From Desulfovibrio sp. UBA2564 (GTDB lineage Bacteria > Desulfobacterota > Desulfovibrionia > Desulfovibrionales > Desulfovibrionaceae), in assembly GCA_002340305.1 (NCBI GenBank), contig DDLU01000241.1:1-26003 (forward strand): a stretch of 26,003 nt of DNA, given 5' to 3'. A program made the translations under genes and the position numbers. Shown here piece after piece: positions 15,365 to 22,078 of the stretch. Each line of letters starts with the position of its first letter. The first letter of the stretch is position 1. A model generated the notes under the pieces. It worked only from the letters and a program-made list of their open reading frames with translations, did no database searches and was not told the DNA's origin.

Positions 15365-16489
15365 ACCCCGTTTTTACCTTTGATTTTGCAGCGGTACATG
15401 TTGTCATCTGCGCGTTTGATGACCTTTTCCAATGACTCATTTGGTGAAAACTCAGCGACACCGATGCTGATGGTTTTGTAAATAGGTGAGCCTTCTTTGG
15501 GCTGATACTCGTAGTTGGATAGGGCAATGCGAATGTTTTCGGCAACTTTTATGGCTTCCAGCCCATTTGTATCGGGTAGGATCACCATAAATTCTTCGCC
15601 TCCGTAGCGGAAGGCTTTGTCCTTGCTACGAACTTAATGATATTACCGATAGCTTCAAGAATTTCATCCCCGGCAGCATGTCCGTAAGTGTCGTTAAACA
15701 TCTTAAAGTCATCTACATCCATTAGCATGATGCTCAGTGGACTGCCGGTGTTACGGCTTTGGAAAATTTCTTTTTCTGCAACGTCCAGCATGTGGCGGCG
15801 GTTGAAAAGTCCGGTCAGCTGGTCCGTGATGCTCAAATTTTTAAAGCGTTCTTCGCTTTCTTTTAGTTTTTGTTCTGCTTTTTTCTTTCGGCGATTTCTT
15901 GCTCAAGTGCACAGTTCTTTTCATCCAATTCATGGATCAGGGTAGCAAGCTGCGCGGCGTTGTCCTCTTGAAGTTCTTTGACTTCCATCAATTCTTCCAT
16001 CAATTCTTCCCGCTGGATTTCGGCTTCTTTCTCTAAAGTCACGTCCTGTATGATGCAGATACAGTTTTCAGGAGTATCGCAAGAGGCGGCGATGTTTGCC
16101 ACGGACATATCGATGAAGTGTTTTTCCGAATTTTTGTCGCTGATTGCCAAACTAAGATTGGTTTGCCCGGCAGGTCCACAAAAAAGATCATGGAGGTATG
16201 TGCGTGCCTCGATATCCTGTTCTGACAGGATTAATTCATATAAGGGCTTACCGATCGCTTCTTCTTCACTGAATTTAGAAATTGTAGTGAAAGCAGCATT
16301 AGAGAAAAGTATTTTTCCGCTTTTGTCGAGGATTACGATTGCAGAGGCTGCGTTCGAAAAGACATCCCTGAAGCGAAACTGCCCACAGTCGGGACATTTG
16401 GAAAGTAATGAATCTCTCAGGATTTTGTTTTTATCCCTTAGTTCTGCCAGTTCAGAATAAATGGACCGCGAATTGCTCAAATTCTTCAT
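15346..16489 (-). pseudogene. PAS-GGDEF diguanylate cyclase broken by two -1 frame changes
   Basis: Three frames together encode one protein. The N-terminal part starts at the ATG at 16489 (GAGG upstream) and has a CPDCG motif, a PAS domain (about residues 40-155) and a coiled coil ending in EQEIAERKKQNKN and a stop at 15863. The second frame continues as AEQKLKESEERFKNLSITDQ and covers the first half of the GGDEF domain (MLMDVDDFKMFNDTYGHAAG), then stops at 15582. The third frame carries SKDKAFRYGGEEFMVILP to the end at 15346. The active-site GGEEF is intact, so a repaired protein should make cyclic di-GMP. Both changes are -1, as if one base were missing at each point (near 15879-15884 and near 15631-15640). 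It could be a decaying gene, sequence errors, or, at the first point only, programmed frameshifting. Confidence 0.82.
15878..15884 (-). other. A_AAA_AAG slippery heptamer at the first frame change
   Basis: On the minus strand the zero-frame codons are AGA AAA AAG. This places the heptamer A AAA AAG in the frame needed for -1 slippage, as at the E. coli dnaX site. After slipping, the next codons read GCA GAA CAA and rejoin the GGDEF frame exactly. A hairpin AAAGCG-AAGAA-CGCTTT (15859-15843) lies downstream, but 18 bases away, which is farther than usual. Confidence 0.4.
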
Positions 16490-16681
16490 AGCATACCACC
16501 CCTCGACTTTACTCCACCCTATTTGGGTGAGTAACTTACGCTGATTTGGCAACTAATCAAGTGTTATTTTTTTAAAACAGGGAAATACCCTTATATTGGC
16601 TTGCTCTTTTTCAAAATTTAGACAAGTATATCCGCGCACTTCTTTTAAGGCATTCATCAAAAAAAATCAGGAAAAAATATA

Positions 16682-17284
16682 ATGATTACAATGAAGCTTC
16701 TCCTTTCCCCCGTGATCTGTGCTTTGATCGGCTGGTTCACAAACTATCTTGCTGTCAAAATGCTTTTTCATCCGTACAATCCTATTAAGGTTGGACCGTT
16801 TAGCATTCAGGGTATTTTCCCTAAACGCCAGAAAGAGCTGGCCTTGCGTCTTGGGGAAATGATTGAGCGGGAACTTATTTCTCATACCGATATTAAAAAA
16901 GTTATTCACGATCCTTCATTTATGGATAAACACAAAGATGTTGTTCTTGAATATCTGGATGTGTTTTTCCGTGAGAAATTGACTTCCCTGCATCCTATGG
17001 TCGGTATGTTTCTTAATGATGAAACCATGAAGACTGTAAAGGGCATGCTTTCTCAGGAACTCGATACCATGCTACCCAAGCTTATCGAAACCACTTCTGA
17101 GCAGCTTGAAAGTTCTATCAACTTCAAATGTATTGTTCAGGATAAAGTGGAATGCTTTTCCATGGAGCAGCTTGAATCCATCCTTTTTGCAATCATGAAA
17201 AAGGAATTTAAGTTCATCGAAATCATCGGTGGTGTACTCGGTTTTATCATCGGTTTGATTCAGGTTGGAATTTTCTTACTCTAG
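16682..17284 (+). CDS. DUF445-family membrane protein
   Basis: The 200-residue protein has hydrophobic segments at each end. The N-terminal motif LLLSPVICALIGWFTNYLAV runs straight into KMLFHPYNP, followed by GIFPKRQKELALRLGEMIE, and the C-terminal helix (about residues 180-200) contains GGVLGFIIGLIQV. This arrangement, with the GWFTNYLAVKMLF motif, is typical of the DUF445 (YheB-like) family, whose function is unknown. The ATG at 16682 has AGGA about 10 bases upstream. The gene seems to stand alone with its own strong terminator. It is divergent from the broken cyclase gene, and a functional link cannot be claimed. Confidence 0.85.
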   Translation: MITMKLLLSPVICALIGWFTNYLAVKMLFHPYNPIKVGPFSIQGIFPKRQKELALRLGEMIERELISHTDIKKVIHDPSFMDKHKDVVLEYLDVFFREKLTSLHPMVGMFLNDETMKTVKGMLSQELDTMLPKLIETTSEQLESSINFKCIVQDKVECFSMEQLESILFAIMKKEFKFIEIIGGVLGFIIGLIQVGIFLL

Positions 17285-17310
17285 GATTAGCTGGATATTT
17301 AGTCTGTTTG

Positions 17311-17347
17311 TCCCGTCCGCAGATATTTTTGCGGGCGGGATTTTTTT
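17311..17347 (+). terminator. Terminator of the DUF445 gene
   Basis: An 11-bp stem with one wobble, TCCCGTCCGCA (17311-17321) with TGCGGGCGGGA (17330-17340), is followed by seven T. It begins 27 bases after the stop. Confidence 0.92.
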
Positions 17348-17591
17348 GAAATTATGAGCCTTGGCAGCAGGCGGAGTCCGGTTGCCGGATATTATTACGA
17401 ATTATACAGCTTCGCCAAGGATTTATTTTTTCCGGTAGGATTAAAGATATTTGGGGAGTCGTGATTATGGTTTGGAGGTCTAATTGCTCTTTCCATACAT
17501 CCTTTGGGGCGTGAGACTATTGAGCGTAATCATAAGTTAGATGCAAAGCAGGTAAAATCAATGGACCGCAAAAATAGGACTATGCGCGATT
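17348..17591. other. Intergenic region with folded segment
   Basis: Between the DUF445 terminator and the convergent binding-protein gene there is no convincing gene. A nested inverted repeat occupies 17359-17420: an outer CCTTGGC/GCCAAGG and an inner TCCGG-TTG-CCGGA. A 36-codon frame runs from 17354 to 17464 directly after the terminator, with no ribosome site. An 11-bp inverted repeat, CAGGTAAAATC (17549-17559) with GATTTTACCTG (17588-17598), overlaps the stop of the minus-strand gene and has no T run. Confidence 0.45.
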
Positions 17592-18290
17592 TTACCTGGC
17601 ACAAGGTTCCTTATTTAATGCTTTTTTCAAAATTTTGAGAACATGTTCACTCTTCTCAGATTTCTTGATTGCAAACACTAATGGGTTTGTGCTGATCTCT
17701 TTTACAACTACAATGTTTTTTAATCCATTTTTTTTGGCGTAATATTTCATTACTTCTGGATCGGTTATTGCCAAATCGCATCTGCCACGAATTAATTTGC
17801 GGACAAGTGAATTTTCGTCAGGTGCTTCATCAATGTTGCGCTTATGGCGTTTGGCAATTTTTTCTATTTCTTCAGGGTAGGTGTAGTTTTTTATAAGTCC
17901 GACAATATTGGTGGCGAATATTGAATCCAGATCTTTGGGAAGATTTATTTTATCCCGGGACATGATGGCAATTTTAGACCAGTCAACCGGCGGCGACGCG
18001 ATAAACCCTCCTTTTACCTCTTCGGGCCAGGCCGGGAAATAGCCGACGTAGCTCGGTTGAGCTGCTGTTACCTTTGCTCTGGCCCATGGAAAGAATTCCA
18101 CCACGAGTTCTATATTGCAGGCTTGCAATGCCTTTCGAAGTTTCGCGATGGATCTACCTTGCTGCGGCAGGTCGTGCCCTGAGTATGGCCCCCATGCTAA
18201 AGAAGTCATCTTCCACTTTTCTCCTGCCAATACGGGGGAAACTATGGTTAGTATTAAGATTAGCACTAAAAGTAATTTTAAGAGTTGCAT
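17592..18290 (-). CDS. Periplasmic solute-binding protein (SBP family 3-like)
   Basis: From the ATG at 18290 the product has 232 residues. A signal peptide (MQLLKLLLVLILILTIVSPV, cleavage likely after VLA at about residue 22) is followed by a type II binding-protein fold. KMTSLAWGPYSGHDLP lies near the mature start, VEFFPWARAKVTA near the middle of lobe 1, and RGRCDLAITDPEVMKYYA later, near residues 170-187. Such proteins bind amino acids or related small solutes. No permease or ATPase lies next to it, so it may be an orphan receptor or sensor component. GGGAG lies 10 bases upstream. A longer frame to 18338 adds residues before the signal peptide and was not chosen. The ligand is unknown. Confidence 0.78.
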   Translation of the reverse strand: MQLLKLLLVLILILTIVSPVLAGEKWKMTSLAWGPYSGHDLPQQGRSIAKLRKALQACNIELVVEFFPWARAKVTAAQPSYVGYFPAWPEEVKGGFIASPPVDWSKIAIMSRDKINLPKDLDSIFATNIVGLIKNYTYPEEIEKIAKRHKRNIDEAPDENSLVRKLIRGRCDLAITDPEVMKYYAKKNGLKNIVVVKEISTNPLVFAIKKSEKSEHVLKILKKALNKEPCAR

Positions 18291-18390
18291 GCTGTATAAT
18301 CTCCCGCAGATGATTGTTACTGAAGTTAATAGTAGCATTAGAAGCGGTAAGATAGAAGAATTTATGGAAGGCTTGATTTTGTCAGAGTAT

Positions 18391-18422
18391 AAAAGGAGAG
18401 TGCTGATCTACACTCTCCTTTT
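18391..18422 (-). terminator. Terminator of the ahb-rpe cluster
   Basis: A 12-bp perfect stem, AAAAGGAGAGTG (18391-18402) with CACTCTCCTTTT (18411-18422), has an 8-base loop. It begins 22 bases past the rpe stop on the minus strand and ends with TTTTATA. Confidence 0.88.
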
Positions 18423-18444
18423 ATCTTTGTATTGCCGAGTAAGT

Positions 18445-19116
18445 TTATTTACCTGCGCAAGTCTCTAAGAAAAGCTTATGTCTTTCTGCGTAAGGCGGAT
18501 ACTTGAAGAATGCGGAACCGGAAACCAGTACATCGGCACCGGCTTCTACCAGTTCATGACAGTTTTCCATGGTCACGCCGCCATCAAGTTGAATGAGGGT
18601 CTCTGCGTCCATTTCATCAATCATGGCCCGCAGGTCGCGCACTTTCCGGGTACAGAAGGGGATGTATTTCTGACCGCCGAAACCGGGGTTAACAGACATG
18701 ATCAGCACCATATGCAGCTGCGGAAGCAGGTACTTAATAGATTCCAGAGGGGTAGCCGGGTTCAGCGCAACAGCGGGCTTAACGCCTTTGTCTGCGATAG
18801 CGGCTACAGCACGCTCAAGGTGCACGGTGGATTCCGCGTGGATGCAGAGCAGGTCCGCTCCGGCATCACAGAATTCATCGATGTAACGTTCGGGCTGCTC
18901 AATCATAAGATGGCAATCAAAAAACAGCTTGCACTCTTTGCGCATAGACTTAATTACCGGAGGCCCGAAAGTTATGTTGGGCACAAATTTACCGTCCATT
19001 ACATCAAGGTGTGCCCATTTGAGTCCGGCTTCTTCCAGTGCTTTAAGTTCATCGGCAAGACGGCTGAAGTCGCAGGAAAGAAGGGACGGGGAAATTATAG
19101 TTTCCTTAGCTGCCAT
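18445..19116 (-). CDS. rpe: Ribulose-phosphate 3-epimerase
   Basis: The 223-residue TIM-barrel enzyme interconverts ribulose 5-phosphate and xylulose 5-phosphate in the pentose phosphate pathway. Signature segments are ISPSLLSCDF (residues 7-16), HLDVMDGKFVPNITFGP (36-52), CHLMIEQPERYIDEF (near 69), MSVNPGFGGQKYIP (near 140) and QLDGGV (near 172), so the metal-binding His and Asp residues are present. The ATG has AAGGAG 9 bases upstream, inside the last codons of ahbA, and the start follows the ahbA stop directly. It is the last gene before the terminator. Its presence with heme genes looks like shared transcription rather than a shared pathway. Confidence 0.94.
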   Translation of the reverse strand: MAAKETIISPSLLSCDFSRLADELKALEEAGLKWAHLDVMDGKFVPNITFGPPVIKSMRKECKLFFDCHLMIEQPERYIDEFCDAGADLLCIHAESTVHLERAVAAIADKGVKPAVALNPATPLESIKYLLPQLHMVLIMSVNPGFGGQKYIPFCTRKVRDLRAMIDEMDAETLIQLDGGVTMENCHELVEAGADVLVSGSAFFKYPPYAERHKLFLETCAGK

Positions 19117-19581
19117 TTATTTTTTCTCCTTGTCATCCTTCATGTCAAAATCAACCTTGATCTTGAACATTTTGGTGGCGGGCAGGTAGAGCACGCGGAT
19201 GCCGGTCTTTTCGCTGATTGCATCAAGAGTGGCTACAACGGTATCCTTGTCCGGGCCAATGAAGGTAAACCAGATGTTAAAGTCATTTTCACGCAGGTAG
19301 TTGTGGGTAACACCACTGTGGCGGTTAACCTCAGCTACAAATTCATCCATTTTGTCTTCGGGTACGCTGGCTGCGCAAAGGGTGGAGTGCCAGCCCAGTT
19401 CGCGGGAACCGACGTTCGCGCCAACACGGCGGATCACACCGTTTTCACGCATGATGTTAACCCTTGAAAGAGCTTCGTCTCCAGATACTCCGACCAGTTT
19501 TCCGATCTCTTCATAAGGACGGGAAACAATGGGGAAGTGGGACTGAATAATGCCGAGAATATCTTTATCTACTGCGTCCAT
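19117..19581 (-). CDS. ahbA: Siroheme decarboxylase subunit, AhbA type
   Basis: The 154-residue protein is an AsnC-like, NirD/L-type siroheme decarboxylase subunit. It has an N-terminal winged-helix-like part (DAVDKDILGIIQSHFPIVSR, residues 2-21) and a ferredoxin-like domain with VIRRVGANVGSRELGWHSTL near residues 49-68 and HSGVTHNYLRENDFNIWFTF near 88-107. AhbA and AhbB together remove two acetate carboxyls from siroheme to give 12,18-didecarboxysiroheme. Only one subunit lies here, so the partner must be elsewhere. I call it alpha because of the short length and HNYLRE rather than the beta-type sequence, but A versus B is not certain. The ATG has AAAGGAC 7 bases upstream. Repeat copy 2 separates it from ahbD. 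Confidence 0.82.
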   Translation of the reverse strand: MDAVDKDILGIIQSHFPIVSRPYEEIGKLVGVSGDEALSRVNIMRENGVIRRVGANVGSRELGWHSTLCAASVPEDKMDEFVAEVNRHSGVTHNYLRENDFNIWFTFIGPDKDTVVATLDAISEKTGIRVLYLPATKMFKIKVDFDMKDDKEKK

Positions 19582-19598
19582 ATTTTGTCCTTTGGAAA

Positions 19599-19751
19599 GC
19601 CTCCGGCGGTTTCACGGAGCACCCTGCCGGGGGCCTTAAATCCTTTGAAAAGGGTTTAAGAATCCCAAACTTTTTTAATAGGTTTTCGCCGCTGGGGGCA
19701 TTAATTGTATTTTTTTTAGAAATCAAATCGTCTAACTCGCGAAGCAAATCA
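19599..19751 (-). repeat. Composite intergenic repeat, copy 2
   Basis: It contains the same modules as 6011-6263: ACCCTGCCGGGGGCCTTAAA at 19621-19640 (identical over 20 bases), an inverted repeat at 19635-19660, AAGAATCCCAAA, a TTCGCCG end, and a second module at 19719-19751. The internal 137-base insert of copy 1 is only about 27 bases here, and 12 extra bases follow GCCTCCGGCG. The element fills the ahbD-ahbA gap and ends 18 bases from the ahbA start. Confidence 0.75.
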
Positions 19752-19754
19752 TAT

Positions 19755-20966
19755 TTATGCCTTTTTAGGCTTTTTCTTCGGCTCGTAGGAACAGAGCGGT
19801 TCAGGTCCGAGATAGTTGCCTTCCATGGTTTGTGCGCGTGCACGGCAACCGCCGCAAACTTTTTCATATTCACAGTGACCGCATTTTCCATCGTAGGTAT
19901 CGGGATTACGCAGGTTCAGGAATTGCGGGGATTTTGCCCAGATTTTCGGGAATGGAATTTCGCGTACGTTACCGCAGTCGAGATCGAGATAGCCGCAGGG
20001 CTGAACCTGACCGCGATGTGAGATAAAGCAGAAGCCTACGCCGCCAAGACAGCCACGGCTTACAGCATCAAGTCCGAAATTTTCGAAATTGACGGGGATG
20101 CCTTCTTCTTTAGCACGCTGGCGCAGAATCCGGTGGTAGTGCGGCGCGCAGGTGGCTTTAAGCTGCATATCGGTGGTCTTCTGGAAATCGTAGAACCAGT
20201 TGAGGACCTCTTCGTACTCTTCAGCGGAAATAACTTCCGCACCAAGCTCAGCTGCGCGTCCTGTGGGGACCAGCAGGAAGATATGCCATGCGGATGCTCC
20301 AAGTTCCTGGGCAAGCTTGAAGATATCCTTAAACATGTGCAGGTTGTTACGGGTTACGGTGGTGTTGATCTGGAATTCGATTCCGGCATCCTTGAGGTAC
20401 TGAATACCTTTCATGGCCTGATCGAATGCGCCCAGTTCACCGCGGAATTCATCGTGGTATTGTGCTTCCGCAGCATCAATGGAGATAGAGCAACGCTGGA
20501 TACCAACTTCTTTGAGCTTAACGGAATTCTTTTCAGTAAGCAGGGTCCCATTAGGTGCCATTACGCAGCGCAGCCCTTTGTCGTTTGCATAGGATACCAG
20601 TTCAAAAACATCATGACGCAGCAGCGGTTCACCGCCGGTGAAGATGATGATCGGGTCCCCGGTTTCTGGAAAAGTATCGATAAGTGCTTTTGCTTCCTCG
20701 GTGGAAAGCTCACCCGGATAAGGTTCGGGGTGAGCTTCTGCTCTACAGTGCTTGCAGGCAAGGTTACAGGAACGGGTGATTTCCCACGCAATCAGACGTA
20801 GCGGGGGGGAGCCGTCAGCGTTTTTTTGAGGGATAGGATGCACGCCCGGATGACCACCGGGATGTCCTCCACCGGGATGTCCCGGTTTACCGCCGGGATG
20901 ACCGCCCGGGTGTCCACCACCCGGATGTCCTCCGGGGTGGCCTGCTGTCATTTTTTTATCGCTCAT
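19755..20966 (-). CDS. ahbD: Heme b synthase AhbD (radical SAM, SPASM-like)
   Basis: The 403-residue radical SAM enzyme would convert Fe-coproporphyrin III to heme by oxidative decarboxylation of two propionates. The cluster motif is SCNLACKHC with C67, C71 and C74, after LRLIAWEITR. IIIFTGGEPLLRHD follows near residue 109, and ISIDAAEAQYHDEFRG near 160. The C-terminus has a second cysteine set (CGHCEYEKVCGGCRARA, then a further Cys in PLCSYEP), expected for an auxiliary 4Fe-4S cluster. The N-terminal 44 residues are a low-complexity His-Pro-Gly tail. One base separates the hemB stop from its ATG, and AAAGAG is upstream. AhbD rather than AhbC is assigned from the AWE-TRSCNL form and the Gly-His tail, which I associate with Desulfovibrio AhbD; fair but not certain. 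Confidence 0.85.
   Translation of the reverse strand: MSDKKMTAGHPGGHPGGGHPGGHPGGKPGHPGGGHPGGHPGVHPIPQKNADGSPPLRLIAWEITRSCNLACKHCRAEAHPEPYPGELSTEEAKALIDTFPETGDPIIIFTGGEPLLRHDVFELVSYANDKGLRCVMAPNGTLLTEKNSVKLKEVGIQRCSISIDAAEAQYHDEFRGELGAFDQAMKGIQYLKDAGIEFQINTTVTRNNLHMFKDIFKLAQELGASAWHIFLLVPTGRAAELGAEVISAEEYEEVLNWFYDFQKTTDMQLKATCAPHYHRILRQRAKEEGIPVNFENFGLDAVSRGCLGGVGFCFISHRGQVQPCGYLDLDCGNVREIPFPKIWAKSPQFLNLRNPDTYDGKCGHCEYEKVCGGCRARAQTMEGNYLGPEPLCSYEPKKKPKKA
20835..20942 (-). repeat. Tandem His-Pro-Gly coding repeat in ahbD
   Basis: These bases encode residues 9-44 of AhbD, with seven HPG units (His 10, 14, 19, 23, 30, 35, 39), one KPG and a final HP. Unit lengths of four or five residues give imperfect 12- and 15-base DNA repeats. 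The codons vary between units, so this is not a freshly expanded microsatellite. Confidence 0.9.
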
Positions 20967-20967
20967 A

Positions 20968-21951
20968 TTATTTCTCTTTCAGTATTTTTAGTACGTCTTC
21001 AGTGAAGTAAGTCAGAATCAGGTCAGCACCGGCACGTTTGAGGCCGATAAGGGATTCCCAGACTACGGATTCTTCATCCACCCAGCCATTCAAAGCAGCA
21101 GCTTTGATCATGGAATATTCGCCGCTGACCTGATAAGCCGCCACTGGCAGATCAAAATTATCGCGTGTCTGGCGGATAATGTCCATGTAAGGTCCGGCGG
21201 GCTTAACCATGAGGATGTCTGCGCCTTCGATAACGTCCGCTGCTGCTTCGCGCAGACCTTCACGGGCGTTTGCAGGGTCCATCTGGTAGGTCTTACGATC
21301 TCCGAACTGAGGTGCCCCCTCTGCTGCTTCGCGGAAAGGACCGTAGTAGCCGGATGCGTATTTTACGGAGTATGACATGAGCGGCAGGTCTTCGTAGCCG
21401 TTTTCATCCAGAATTTCACGGATGGCGGCAACGCGTCCGTCCATCATGTCCGAAGGTGCAACCATGTCCGCGCCTGCTTTAGCGTGTGAGAGAGCTGTCT
21501 TTGCCAGCAGGTCGAGGGTTGCGTCGTTGAGGACGATCTCATCTTTAACCAGTCCGCAATGTCCGTGGGAAGTAAATTCGCACAGGCAGACATCGGTGCA
21601 GACCAGAAGTTCAGGCCAGCGTTTTTTCAGCAAACGCACAGCCTGCTGGACAATGCCGCCTTCGGCGTAAGCCTGAGTGCCTGCGGGATCCTTTTCGGCG
21701 GGGATGCCGAAGAGGATCAGGCTTTTCAGGCCGTTCGCAACAGCTTCCTCAACTGTGATTTCCAGCTGTTTCAGGCTTAGCTGAAACTGACCGGGCATGG
21801 AGGAAACTTCTTTCTTATAGTTTTCATCGTCTGTTTCGTAGACGAAGTAGGGCATCATAAGATCGTTGGCGGAAAGGGTTGTTTCCCTTACCAGATCACG
21901 AATAACGGGAGTTCTGCGGAGTCTGCGTCCACGGTGGAAGTCGAATGTCAT
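20968..21951 (-). CDS. hemB: Porphobilinogen synthase HemB, zinc-type
   Basis: The 327-residue cytosolic enzyme condenses two 5-aminolevulinate molecules into porphobilinogen, an early step of all tetrapyrrole synthesis. The catalytic lysines are K197 (MSYSVKYASGYYGPFR) and K250 (ILMVKPAGPYMD). The zinc-binding cysteines are C122, C124 and C132 in DVCLCEFTSHGHCG, so this is the zinc-dependent form. YQVSGEYSMI and the N-terminal RGRRLRRTPVIRDLV are also typical. The ATG at 21951 has GAGG 7 bases upstream. It lies between ahbC and ahbD, supplying precursor in the same transcript as the late heme steps. A structured 124-base gap separates it from ahbC. Confidence 0.96.
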   Translation of the reverse strand: MTFDFHRGRRLRRTPVIRDLVRETTLSANDLMMPYFVYETDDENYKKEVSSMPGQFQLSLKQLEITVEEAVANGLKSLILFGIPAEKDPAGTQAYAEGGIVQQAVRLLKKRWPELLVCTDVCLCEFTSHGHCGLVKDEIVLNDATLDLLAKTALSHAKAGADMVAPSDMMDGRVAAIREILDENGYEDLPLMSYSVKYASGYYGPFREAAEGAPQFGDRKTYQMDPANAREGLREAAADVIEGADILMVKPAGPYMDIIRQTRDNFDLPVAAYQVSGEYSMIKAAALNGWVDEESVVWESLIGLKRAGADLILTYFTEDVLKILKEK

Positions 21952-21985
21952 GTTAATGCCTCAAAAAATTTTATTTTAAATAACA

Positions 21986-22017
21986 AATCCCGACAGACCA
22001 GTAGGCCCGCCGGGATT
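21986..22017 (-). terminator. Hairpin before hemB, possible attenuator
   Basis: On the minus-strand RNA a 14-bp stem with three G-U pairs forms around the loop TACT (22017-22004 with 21999-21986) and is followed by a T-rich stretch. On the plus strand the three wobbles become A-C mismatches, so the structure favours the minus transcript. It lies 35 bases before the hemB ATG, inside the ahb cluster. Confidence 0.65.
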
Positions 22018-22078
22018 CAATAATATCTATCGTCGACAGGACGACCGTCTTGAAACCTTTTTCAAAACAGCGGGCCTA
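22002..22078 (-). promoter_or_regulatory. Pairing that competes with the hemB leader hairpin
   Basis: TAGGCCCGC (minus strand 22078-22070, including the ahbC stop codon) is perfectly complementary to GCGGGCCTA (minus strand 22010-22002). The latter is part of the left arm and loop of the 21986-22017 hairpin, so both structures cannot form in full at once, the geometry of an antiterminator. Confidence 0.45.

Noticed and set aside
17354..17464. tRNA-like folding in the gap after the DUF445 gene
   Set aside because: The stems do not fit a cloverleaf. There is no T-loop consensus or acceptor stem of the right spacing.
18478..19467. Long plus-strand open frame of 329 codons
   Set aside because: It is antisense to rpe and ahbA, which have full family signatures and ribosome sites. 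The translated sequence shows no recognisable domain.
20835..20942. Short tandem DNA repeats that could suggest a CRISPR array
   Set aside because: The units are 12-15 bases, in frame, and encode the His-Pro-Gly tail of AhbD. There are no spacers.
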